Source: Candidatus Bathyarchaeota archaeon (lineage in GTDB: Archaea > Thermoproteota > Bathyarchaeia > 40CM-2-53-6). Taken from it: a stretch of DNA of 15,276 nucleotides. Each line of letters opens with the position of its first letter. Position 1 is the first letter of the stretch. The stretch lies in NCBI GenBank assembly GCA_005884605.1, contig VBBE01000178.1, positions 1 through 15,276 on the forward strand, in the 5' to 3' direction. Below the pieces are notes generated by a model. The model worked only from the letters and a program-made list of their open reading frames with translations, was not told the origin of the DNA and searched no databases. Both the position numbers and the translations under genes were made by a program. This document shows, one piece after another, positions 1 to 6,533 of this stretch.

Positions 1-992
1 AAACTAAAGCCGAGCTCTTGATGTATTTCCACGACAATCCGGACACGACCGATACAGTAGAGGGAATCGCCGCAAAGATCCGGCGAAGCCCAAAGGAAAT
101 CGAGCGCGATGTGTCAGATCTCGTCGAACTAGGCTTGCTTCAGGAGGTGCGAGTCATTTCATTCAGCAAAGACAGAGATCAAGAGTTGCAGAAAGAGATC
201 TCGCAACGACTTGTGTCTGCGGGCTCCTTCGAGGAGACATCAACCTCTCAGAATAGAGACCTCACAGGGGTGGGGATGATTGACTCGCTCCTGCCCGATG
301 GCTATCCATCCTCATCGGTCGTTCTAGTTATGGGGGATCCCGCAACGGGGAAAACAACCCTTCTGATCCAACTTGTCGCCGAGGCTTTGAAAAAAGGCAG
401 GAGCGTGGTCTACTCAGCCTTAGATGATTTTCCGGACAGCATCAGAGAGTCCATGAAACTAATGGGAGTTAATCCCAGGGACTATGAGGTTGAAGGGAGG
501 AGAAAACTCGTCTTCATAGATTGTTACTCGTTCCTCGTGGGCGTAAAAAGCCAGGAACAATATAGCGAAGACCCCCAACGCCTATCCGACCTCAGTATTG
601 TGGTTACGAAAGCTCTGTCCGAAGCTCGTGACTCCGGCAACGTCCTTCTCGCGATGGACTCATTAACGACTCTCATCCAAAGAAGCGGAGTAAGGCCCTC
701 ATTCGATTTCTTACATACCTTGATCGCAAAGATAAGGAGCAACCGAGCAAGTTGTGTAACGTCACTTTCGAGAAAAGCATTTCATCCAGCCATAATCGCC
801 GCGATACAAGACAAGGTTGATGGTGTAATAGAGATGAAGGTGGAAGACACAAAGGATGGATTGGCACGGTTCATCAGGGTTTCGAAAATGAAGGGCGCCC
901 AACACGTAACTACATGGACTCCTTACAATCGAGACCCCTCGATGGGTCTGATTATCCCCTATGAAGAGTCTCGCGCGAAGAAATCAGTTTAG
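1..992 (+). CDS. KaiC/RadA-like ATPase with N-terminal winged helix (5' end outside window)
   Basis: This is a RecA-superfamily ATPase of the KaiC type. The first visible in-frame TTG is at 18, but the frame stays open to base 1, and the residues before it (KAELL) continue naturally into the first helix of a winged-helix fold. The true start is therefore probably upstream of the window. Counting from the TTG, residues about 1-45 look like a winged helix-turn-helix (IAAKIRRSPKEIERDVSDL), followed by a charged linker. The ATPase core has Walker A GDPATGKTT at 106-114 and a Walker B-like strand NVLLAMDS at 208-215 with Asp214. Family knowledge: archaeal KaiC-like proteins are proposed hubs of signal transduction that bind diverse output domains. 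The neighbouring KaiC-like, TackOD1-like and DUF835-like genes support that role. The specific signal and partner are unknown. Confidence 0.85.
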   Translation, partial: TKAELLMYFHDNPDTTDTVEGIAAKIRRSPKEIERDVSDLVELGLLQEVRVISFSKDRDQELQKEISQRLVSAGSFEETSTSQNRDLTGVGMIDSLLPDGYPSSSVVLVMGDPATGKTTLLIQLVAEALKKGRSVVYSALDDFPDSIRESMKLMGVNPRDYEVEGRRKLVFIDCYSFLVGVKSQEQYSEDPQRLSDLSIVVTKALSEARDSGNVLLAMDSLTTLIQRSGVRPSFDFLHTLIAKIRSNRASCVTSLSRKAFHPAIIAAIQDKVDGVIEMKVEDTKDGLARFIRVSKMKGAQHVTTWTPYNRDPSMGLIIPYEESRAKKSV

Positions 993-997
993 TTCTG

Positions 998-1762
998 TCA
1001 TAGAACGCTCTCGCGTGGAAAGACTTCGATTCCGGTATCAGTAATCCTGTACGGCCTTGGTTGGTTGTCTAGCGGAGTTTTGCGCATTTTCTCCACCTGG
1101 ATCACTCGTAGCAGCGACTTACCGACTTGCAGTTGCTGAAGAAGTATGACTCCGTGAGCGAGATACTCTTCGTAATCGAGGCTCCTTTCGAAACCAGGCC
1201 TTCGAAGTTCGGTGGTAATCAAGCATGTCGCGCCAGTGTCTGCTAACGCCTCCATGAGTTCAACCAAGGCGTTCCGTTGCGCTGCCACTCCTTCGTATTG
1301 AAAAACCAGTGTTGTCACAGGGTCGACAACGATTCTCTTGGCCCCGATCTCCCGAACGCTCGTCTTAATCATCTCAATCAACGTTGCCATGGAGAACTCC
1401 TTTCGGCCGACGGTTAGTTTTCCAACCTTAATTTCCGCGGGAAGATATCTGATCGGCGAAGCTTCGAGAAAAATTAGTTTCTTGCTATTCTCAAGATCCT
1501 GAAAGTCCCAACCGAAGTCGAGCATTTCCTCGAAGACGTGCTGTTTGTTTTCGTCGAGGCTGACGTAGACACCGGTTTCCTCGTAGTCCAAGATCCCGTT
1601 GACGAGATACTGAGAGGATAGTATCGTCTTGCCAGTCCCGGGTCCTCCTGAGAGCAGAATGGTTCTGTTCTTAGGCAATCCACCAGTGAGTAACTTGTCA
1701 AGGCCTGGGATCCCGGTGGGAGTTCTAGAACTAGCGTTCGGATTGCCTGGGGAGTCGGCCAA
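998..1762 (-). CDS. Single-domain KaiC/RadA-like ATPase
   Basis: A 254-residue protein with one KaiC-like RecA domain. It opens with the family hallmark TGIPGLDKLL (residues 16-25). Walker A is GGPGTGKT (39-46) and the Walker B strand is RIVVDP (143-148). Residues just after Walker A (about 64-73, VYVSLDENKQ) match the typical post-Walker-A strand of KaiC proteins. The tail (DTGIEVFPRE) is the usual KaiC ending. The start is TTG at 1762. A stop codon lies 9 bases upstream in the same frame and no other start precedes the TGIPGLD motif, so this start is well constrained. It runs opposite to both neighbours, converges on the first ATPase and diverges from the zinc-ribbon gene. It is probably a regulatory ATPase rather than a recombinase, because it lacks the DNA-binding parts of RadA. 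Confidence 0.9.
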   Translation of the reverse strand: MADSPGNPNASSRTPTGIPGLDKLLTGGLPKNRTILLSGGPGTGKTILSSQYLVNGILDYEETGVYVSLDENKQHVFEEMLDFGWDFQDLENSKKLIFLEASPIRYLPAEIKVGKLTVGRKEFSMATLIEMIKTSVREIGAKRIVVDPVTTLVFQYEGVAAQRNALVELMEALADTGATCLITTELRRPGFERSLDYEEYLAHGVILLQQLQVGKSLLRVIQVEKMRKTPLDNQPRPYRITDTGIEVFPRESVL

Positions 1763-1920
1763 TAGTCTTCAAAAATGGGTTGAATCAACTTGTAAACCAT
1801 ATTCGTTCTGATACGTCCAGTGTCTCGAACTAGATACAACTCCCGAATATCCATCAGCGCGCGTTTCGCCTGCGAGTAGCCAGAGGCACCTGAGAGGGGT
1901 AGAGTCAATAGGAATGACAT
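1756..1920 (-). other. Possible small ORF upstream of the minus-strand KaiC-like gene
   Basis: An ATG at 1920 opens a minus-strand frame whose first 55 or so codons (to about 1756) read like an ordinary hydrophilic protein, with segments such as SQAKRALMDIRELYLV and YKLIQPIFEDYW. Beyond that, the frame runs as a shadow of the KaiC-like gene to 1474. It fills the divergent gap where promoters would be expected. It could be a small overlapping gene, an N-terminal piece of the KaiC-like protein separated by a frameshift, or chance. I have no family match. Confidence 0.25.
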
Positions 1921-2924
1921 CCAAAGATAGGCTTACCCTATACCAGGATCAAAGTGTCCAACTACTCCTAGGCAGGTTTGTAAAAGGGGAAATCGTTGAA
2001 CTCGTGCCCAGCTTTGATCTCGGCCAAACAGCTAGATATCCCGAAGTGGAGGAAGTCGTCGATGGTGATACGACCGCTGCAATGCAACTGGTTGAGAAAC
2101 TCTGGGACGTGGGAATATTCAAACGCAAGTTCCATGAAAAAATCCTGGTTTGCCCCAGTTGTCTGTCTGCGAATGTCAGCAATGATTACGTGTGCCCCAA
2201 TTGCAATTCAATTGACATAGAACGCAAGACTCTTCTAGAACACACAGCTTGCGGGACAATAGACAGCGTCGACAACTTTCTGGTCGCAGGTAGCCTTTAT
2301 TGTCCCAAATGCAATAAGGAGCTGATCGAAGCCGGGGTGGATTATCAGAAGCTCGGTGCCTGGTTTCAATGCTCTCAATGTGGAAAAAGGTCGGATTTGC
2401 CAAGCCCAATTCACAGGTGCAGAAGCTGTGGACACATCTTCACTATCAAAGACACGGGGTTTGTGAACGTCTACAGTTACCGTATCAGTGCTGATGCAGA
2501 AGAAGAATTCAAGCGGACCTTTCTCGTAATGAAGCCTATCGGTGCTACACTTGAGGATTTCCAGTACAAAGTCGAAATGCCCGGACAGGTCGCGGGCCAT
2601 TCCGGTGCCCTCCACAGATTTGACGCAGTTGCCTCAAAGGGTTCATCGGAGCTGGTTGTTCTCGACGTGATAGCCAGTGAACGGGAAATCGAAGAGACCC
2701 CCATTGCATCGCTCTACGCCAAAGTGTTTGACGTAAGTCCTACTCAAACAATCCTTGTGGCGATTCCAGGGCTAACAGGGAAGGCAAGGAAGCTGGCGTC
2801 TCTATATAGAATCTCTGTTATCGAAGCAAGTGACTCGCAGCAGGCAGCGGACCTCCTAAAGGGGCATTTTGGTTGGACAGGCCTGTCGGGAAATGAAGAA
2901 TCGATAGATGACTTGCAATTGTAA
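1914..2924 (+). CDS. TackOD1-like multi-zinc-ribbon signalling output protein
   Basis: A 336-residue cytoplasmic protein with a helical N-terminal part (about 1-75), a cysteine-rich centre and an alpha/beta C-terminal part. CxxC pairs are seen at C80/C83, C94/C97, C130/C133, C153/C156 and C169/C172, plus an HxxC at H110/C113, enough for about three zinc sites. This layout resembles the Thaumarchaeal output domain TackOD1 found with KaiC-like ATPases in TACK archaea (recognised from memory). The C-terminal part (about 227-325) contains LHRFDAVA and ILVAIPGLTGKARKLASLY, which recall Mrr-like or restriction-endonuclease-like folds, but a clear D...ExK catalytic set is not evident. The start is ATG at 1914 after a purine-rich stretch. 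The gene diverges from the KaiC-like ATPase, a likely partner. Confidence 0.7.
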   Translation: MTSKDRLTLYQDQSVQLLLGRFVKGEIVELVPSFDLGQTARYPEVEEVVDGDTTAAMQLVEKLWDVGIFKRKFHEKILVCPSCLSANVSNDYVCPNCNSIDIERKTLLEHTACGTIDSVDNFLVAGSLYCPKCNKELIEAGVDYQKLGAWFQCSQCGKRSDLPSPIHRCRSCGHIFTIKDTGFVNVYSYRISADAEEEFKRTFLVMKPIGATLEDFQYKVEMPGQVAGHSGALHRFDAVASKGSSELVVLDVIASEREIEETPIASLYAKVFDVSPTQTILVAIPGLTGKARKLASLYRISVIEASDSQQAADLLKGHFGWTGLSGNEESIDDLQL

Positions 2925-2948
2925 CCTAGTTACTACTAGCAAGGTTAC
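2921..2948. repeat. Inverted repeat with GTTAC/GTAAC words at the end of the TackOD1-like gene
   Basis: GTAACCT (2921-2927) pairs perfectly with AGGTTAC (2942-2948), and the inner words CTAGT (2926-2930) and ACTAG (2935-2939) are also complementary. The stop codon TAA lies inside. A shorter repeat GTAAC-CTA-GTTAC (2921-2933) is nested within it, giving three copies of the word in 28 bases. It could be an RNA hairpin at the transcript end or an operator for a dimeric regulator. No T-tract follows, which argues against a simple terminator. Confidence 0.55.
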
Positions 2949-2966
2949 ACCAGTCTCAAGCTGAAC

Positions 2967-2984
2967 AGCCACTTTGCGGTGGCT
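2967..2984 (+). promoter_or_regulatory. Hairpin upstream of the AbrB-like gene
   Basis: AGCCAC (2967-2972) and GTGGCT (2979-2984) form a perfect 6-bp stem around the loop TTTGCG, 13 bases before the GTG start at 2998. No T-tract follows it. It may be a leader hairpin affecting translation, or a palindromic operator for the AbrB-like product. This is inference from position and symmetry only. Confidence 0.4.
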
Positions 2985-2997
2985 AAGTTGACTCCTC

Positions 2998-3195
2998 GTG
3001 CCATTGAAGGTCAAACCTGTCAAGCTTAGAGACAGTCTCTACTTGCTAATCCCCGTGGATATAGCAAGGCTGCTAGGAGTCGCGGCGTCGTCTCATTTTC
3101 AGCTAAGCTTGAACGAGAATCAAGAGTCTGTCAGGCTCGTCTATGAAATGAGGAAAGACGAACCGCCAAAGGAAGTCGTTTCGAAAGACGAGTGA
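2998..3195 (+). CDS. Small AbrB/SpoVT-like swapped-hairpin protein
   Basis: A 65-residue protein starting at GTG 2998. Residues 3-50 read as an AbrB/MazE-type swapped-hairpin barrel: a basic first strand (KVKPVKLRDSLYLLIPVDIA), the conserved pattern of a strand, a short helix (DIARLLGV) and then two more strands. The last 15 residues are charged and probably flexible. The family binds DNA as a dimer, as a transcription regulator or an antitoxin. No toxin gene lies beside it here, so a regulatory role in this signalling cluster is more likely. It sits 73 bases after the zinc-ribbon gene and 26 bases before the membrane protein gene. The palindromes just upstream are candidate binding sites. 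Confidence 0.7.
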   Translation: MPLKVKPVKLRDSLYLLIPVDIARLLGVAASSHFQLSLNENQESVRLVYEMRKDEPPKEVVSKDE

Positions 3196-3221
3196 GGCGG
3201 TGAAAATTAGTTCATCAGATT

Positions 3222-5084
3222 TTGGACCTGCTGGCGCTCGGCGCTTCTTGCATGGCCTTGCTCTTCACAATTCGAGCCAAGAAAACCTATTTTCTGGACT
3301 CGGTTTTCTTCATCATCGCGGCAAACGTTGGTTTCATCCTGTTTCTCTCTGATATTACGTTCTCAGACCTCATTAACCGCCCTCCCAACCCATACCTCGA
3401 CACCATTTTCATAGCGATGACGGCAATTTCGATCGGTTTCGCAAGTTACCTCTTGAAGGAAAGCGGGGGAAAAGGAGGATTCACGGAGTTTACAACGTTC
3501 CTCAAGATGCTTCCGAGACCATTACTCGCGTTCCTTCTCATTTCAATAGTCTGGGCAACGGGAACTCTAATTTGGCGGCCGTTTACCGTGAACAACTTGA
3601 TGACCAACGGGGAGTCCATCTTCTACTTTTCCTATGACGGCTGGTACATACTAGTCAGCTCTTTGTTGTTGGCCTCGTTCATCGCATTTCCCGTCTTGGC
3701 CTTTTATAGGCAGTCGAAACGAGTACAAGATCCGAAAGCCTCGAGCTCAATCAGATTGATTAGCATCTGCTGGGCTTGTTTCGGTCTTATCACTTTCTTC
3801 CAGGAAGCGTTTGCTGGAGCCTTTGCCAGTTTGGTCAAGAGTTTTAGTATCGTAGCAGACGGGACGCTATTCGTCCTCGTGTCCTTTGCTCTTAGAGAGC
3901 CCACCATCCTAAGCAGAATTGTCACCGGTGGCGAGATGATCTTCCAAGCTGTAAGTTCGAGCACGGAAGAGGACACGGTGGTGTTGTACAACTCAGAATC
4001 TGACAGGAAGAGGCTCGTTGAAAGGTTCGTAGAAGATGGACTAGCGACTAGACAAGAGTTGGTCTTCTACGCAATCAAGTCAGAAGTCCCTTTTTACAGA
4101 GCAATTCTGAAGGGAACTACGACCGATAATTCGCGACAAAAGAGTCCACAGATGATGATTCAATCCATTGATTTCGGAAGCGGCGAAGCACTAACTGATC
4201 TCGTCGTTCCTCCCGGATTTCACCGGACCAAGAGAGAACTGGTCGACCTTGGTGAATTGAGCTTGGACCAATGCAACCTGATAATATCCAAGGTCAAGTC
4301 CCTCGACAGTCTTCCCGGTCCTCGGCGAAGACCGCGGATATGGGCTCTCAATGTCGAGGAGGCACAATCTGGTACACTTGAGGCCTTGCGTGAAGCGAAC
4401 CCTAAGGCTCGAGTCCGCGACCTCGCACTTCAGCAAGATAGTTTTTCGAAGCTGCTCAATACAAAGCACCAAGCGCTTTCAAAAAGTAGAATCCTGCTAG
4501 AATACGACCCTACGAGCAACTATGAAGATGCGATCCAGAAATTTGCCCGAGAATTCCAAGCGAACGTCGAGCCAATTGCAATATTCACTAGCATGGGAAG
4601 TCCAACGTTTCGACAGTTTAGAGGGCAACATAACCTACGATTGTTCACCTTCAGTGCAAAAACGTCAACTCCTTCAAAGGTTTCTGAGGAACATGTTCTG
4701 CTCCCTGAAAGGGATACCTCCTTGCTCCTCGATGCAGTTGACAAGTTGCTACAGGCAAACCATGGCCGTTTGGTCGGAATGGTCTTCGACGTATTCACAG
4801 ACTTAATCCTCTTTCAGGGATTCGAAAAGGGCTATGGCGTATTGTCATCTGTTGTCGAGATGTCCGAGTCAGAATCCGCTTCAACACTTGTGTTGATTAA
4901 CTTCACGGCTCTCGATGAGAGGTCTCTAAACGGAATAAGAGGTCTTTTCAGATCACAAGCCAAGTACGACTTGGGTGGATTAAGAATGGTTCGCTCGGAG
5001 AGTACAGGATTTTCAAGCTTTGAAAACAAAAAACCAACTTTCGAAGACGAGAGTCATGGTTCGGAGGGCAGGTTGTCCAATTGA
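3222..5084 (+). CDS. Seven-TM membrane sensor with MEDS-like and DUF835-like cytoplasmic domains
   Basis: A 620-residue protein. The N-terminal third has about seven hydrophobic segments (near residues 3-17, 26-44, 59-78, 100-119, 141-162, 178-196 and 206-223). Residues about 250-405 begin DTVVLYNSESDRKRLVERFV, like MEDS/DcmR sensory domains, which are derived from KaiC-type ATPases but lack Walker A. Residues about 424-580 look like DUF835: an ILLEYDPTSNYEDAIQKF start, a Walker B-like strand LVGMVFDVFTDLI, GFEKGYGVLSS, and a helix after TALDERSLNG. No P-loop is seen, so both soluble domains are probably inactive as ATPases. The start TTG 3222 is the only canonical start after the in-frame stop at 3201, but the GAGG-rich site at 3194-3202 lies rather far upstream. 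The role is probably membrane sensing passed to KaiC-like partners. Confidence 0.7.
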   Translation: MDLLALGASCMALLFTIRAKKTYFLDSVFFIIAANVGFILFLSDITFSDLINRPPNPYLDTIFIAMTAISIGFASYLLKESGGKGGFTEFTTFLKMLPRPLLAFLLISIVWATGTLIWRPFTVNNLMTNGESIFYFSYDGWYILVSSLLLASFIAFPVLAFYRQSKRVQDPKASSSIRLISICWACFGLITFFQEAFAGAFASLVKSFSIVADGTLFVLVSFALREPTILSRIVTGGEMIFQAVSSSTEEDTVVLYNSESDRKRLVERFVEDGLATRQELVFYAIKSEVPFYRAILKGTTTDNSRQKSPQMMIQSIDFGSGEALTDLVVPPGFHRTKRELVDLGELSLDQCNLIISKVKSLDSLPGPRRRPRIWALNVEEAQSGTLEALREANPKARVRDLALQQDSFSKLLNTKHQALSKSRILLEYDPTSNYEDAIQKFAREFQANVEPIAIFTSMGSPTFRQFRGQHNLRLFTFSAKTSTPSKVSEEHVLLPERDTSLLLDAVDKLLQANHGRLVGMVFDVFTDLILFQGFEKGYGVLSSVVEMSESESASTLVLINFTALDERSLNGIRGLFRSQAKYDLGGLRMVRSESTGFSSFENKKPTFEDESHGSEGRLSN

Positions 5085-5458
5085 GCAGACCCCAGTCTTT
5101 CAGTCAGGTACTTCTTGACTGTGTTGACGAGGGACTGGCCGTTCTCGGAAATGAGCCTAGGCAGGCCGTCTACCAGTACCTTGCTACAATTCATTCGCTC
5201 GACCGGGATCAGATTCCTGACAAAGTCGATGAGTTCGCAAGTGGGCTGAAAAAGGCGTTGGGTAGCGCATCAAGAGTGATCGAGAGACTCATCCTGAAGA
5301 AACTGTTTCAGAGGATAGGATCTACGTTCCGTGAGACCCCGGAACTGGAGTTCGCAGATTATGTGCGGGATGCTAAGCGCAGGTTTGACATTACAGCAAC
5401 GAAACACGGTGACGCTTTAGAAGGCCTTCGTTCAAAGAAGGGTCAGGTTACCGGTTAG
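5081..5458 (+). CDS. Small helical NitrOD5-like protein
   Basis: A 125-residue soluble protein starting at TTG 5081. The start overlaps the stop of the membrane-sensor gene in a TTGA arrangement, which suggests translational coupling; a GGAGGGCAGG site lies just upstream. Residues about 12-80 (GLAVLGNEPRQAVYQYLA, then IPDKVDEFASGLKKALG and SRVIERLILKKLFQRIG) resemble the NitrOD5 output domain described next to KaiC-like and sensor genes in TACK archaea. This match is by memory of the pattern. The C-terminal 40 residues are charged helix. Coupling to the sensor gene suggests an effector or adaptor working with it. The 3' end overlaps the convergent pth2 gene by 27 bases. Confidence 0.6.
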   Translation: MSRPQSFSQVLLDCVDEGLAVLGNEPRQAVYQYLATIHSLDRDQIPDKVDEFASGLKKALGSASRVIERLILKKLFQRIGSTFRETPELEFADYVRDAKRRFDITATKHGDALEGLRSKKGQVTG

Positions 5459-5797
5459 AGAGTCGAGCAGATCGGTGGGAGCCGGGCCAAGCCCCAAACA
5501 AGTAATTGTTCCTGGTGGGACTTGTGTTAGTCCTCTATCCCTCACCAAGTGGACCGGAATCCCTTTGGATCTACCCTTTCTCTCTAGCTCCAGAACACTG
5601 TCGAGGTTGGGAACTTTCAATGCGACCTTCATTTGCCCTTCCTCCATCCACGACTTCCACCAATCATGCAGGTGGGTGCGTGCCTCTTCCGCAGCCGATA
5701 CTGCAGCGTGCGCACACTGGACGGCCGCCTTTCCACGTCCCATATCCAGATCCAATCTGACGATGAGCACCTGTTTGAAACGAAAACTCTCTGACAT
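5432..5797 (-). CDS. pth2: Peptidyl-tRNA hydrolase, archaeal Pth2 type
   Basis: A 121-residue cytoplasmic enzyme that cleaves peptidyl-tRNA released by stalled ribosomes, recycling the tRNA. The length is typical for Pth2. Residues 20-33 (GRGKAAVQCAHAAV) match the conserved Pth2 Lys-containing helix. The segment VRDRGLTQVPPGTITCLGLGPAP (in two parts, about 85-107) matches the family's conserved D-x-G-x-T-Q...PGT...GP core, and the tail LDSLTGNLTLL is the usual C-terminus. The start is ATG at 5797. It faces the COG1325 gene across a short shared promoter region and converges on the NitrOD5-like gene with a 27-base overlap of coding ends. Confidence 0.93.
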   Translation of the reverse strand: MSESFRFKQVLIVRLDLDMGRGKAAVQCAHAAVSAAEEARTHLHDWWKSWMEEGQMKVALKVPNLDSVLELERKGRSKGIPVHLVRDRGLTQVPPGTITCLGLGPAPTDLLDSLTGNLTLL

Positions 5798-5821
5798 GAC
5801 CCAGACAAAGTAGGGATGTTA

Positions 5822-5834
5822 TGGTATTTTAACG
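5822..5834. promoter_or_regulatory. Shared TATA-like element between pth2 and the COG1325 gene
   Basis: The 68-base divergent gap contains one AT-rich block, TATTTTAA (5825-5832). It reads TTAAAATA on the other strand, so it can serve as a TATA box both ways. It ends 33 bases before the ATG at 5866 and begins 28 bases before the minus-strand ATG at 5797. Both distances fit archaeal promoters with very short leaders. The assignment is by inspection only. Confidence 0.5.
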
Positions 5835-5865
5835 CGAAGCGACGAACTCTACTAGCGGACTGGAA

Positions 5866-6387
5866 ATGGATTCGTCAGCGCTGGCTTTTTCGGCCAAGAT
5901 CTCCACGATTATCCATGCAACCGAAGACCCCGAAAAAGTTGCCCAGGCGATACGAAATCTCTCACTAGGCGAGATCCCGGTGGGCTCAACGGTGAACCGA
6001 GCCAAGGGTCATCACGGCAATGAAATCGTGACCATGATATTCACGATAAGAAACGCGAAGAACGTCGAAAGCTTTCTCCGAAACATTTGGAACGGTCTAT
6101 CCCAGTTGGATAGGACTGAGGTAGACTCCAGTTTGACCTCGAGGATTGACAATGCGGGAGCTCTATTCCTGCGGATCGACAAGCAAGAGGCGGTGAAGGG
6201 AAGAATTCGTTTGCAAGAGACAGACCCGATCAAAATCGCAATCTCCTTCAGGACAATGTCGCCGAAGGGTGATGGGTTCGTGGACAATATTCACAAAAAG
6301 CTAGGAGAGATTCAATCCTGGAATAAGCCTGATGTTGATACCCACACCCTATTATTCAGGCCCCTAGAATTGTGGTTCGGGGAATGA
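5866..6387 (+). CDS. COG1325/DUF54-like RNA-binding protein (predicted exosome-associated)
   Basis: A 173-residue protein. Its opening (FSAKISTIIHATEDPEKV) and the following helix AQAIRNL match the archaeal COG1325 family, which has been predicted from gene neighbourhoods to be an exosome-associated RNA-binding protein. The segment GHHGNEIVTMIFTIRN is the next conserved strand. The central region EVDSSLTSRIDNAGALFLRIDKQEAV matches the family's RNA-binding-like core with the DxxG.LFLRIDKQ pattern. The start ATG 5866 fits the short distance to the TATA-like element. It lies just upstream of psmA-sdo1-rrp4 but with a 146-base gap and a separate candidate promoter, so it is probably transcribed on its own. 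Confidence 0.82.
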   Translation: MDSSALAFSAKISTIIHATEDPEKVAQAIRNLSLGEIPVGSTVNRAKGHHGNEIVTMIFTIRNAKNVESFLRNIWNGLSQLDRTEVDSSLTSRIDNAGALFLRIDKQEAVKGRIRLQETDPIKIAISFRTMSPKGDGFVDNIHKKLGEIQSWNKPDVDTHTLLFRPLELWFGE

Positions 6388-6475
6388 CGAAGCCAGTCCC
6401 AGCTTGACCAAAAGGATGATGTCCTCAGCGACGGGCCGACCCCAAAACATATCGCAACTTCGAAACATGGCCATG

Positions 6476-6526
6476 AGAAAGGTTTTAGTACGCAGTCGCC
6501 CGTGTCACCGCGATTTCAGCTAGGTG
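6476..6526 (+). promoter_or_regulatory. Candidate promoter and ribosome binding site of the psmA operon
   Basis: GAGAAAGG followed by TTTTAGTA (6483-6490) looks like a BRE plus TATA box. Transcription would start near 6512-6516, leaving a leader of about 20 bases that contains AGGTG at 6522-6526, seven bases before the TTG at 6534. That spacing favours the TTG over the ATG six bases further on. Confidence 0.5.
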
Positions 6527-6533
6527 CAATAAT

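Noticed and set aside
998..1762. Minus-strand ATPase as a RadA/RadB recombinase
   Set aside because: It starts with the KaiC-type TGIPGLDKLL motif and has no helix-hairpin-helix or other recombinase-specific part.
2998..5084. AbrB-like protein plus next gene as a toxin-antitoxin pair
   Set aside because: The next gene is a 620-residue membrane sensor, not a toxin, and no PIN, MazF or RelE-like protein lies nearby.
5475..5813. Plus-strand ORF of 112 codons opposite pth2
   Set aside because: The minus strand encodes a full, convincing Pth2; this frame is its shadow.
6388..6533. Possible C/D-box sRNA or tRNA before psmA (GGATGATGTCC at 6411-6421)
   Set aside because: No proper C box plus D box pair and no T-loop or acceptor stem could be found on either strand; the gap is explained by the psmA promoter.
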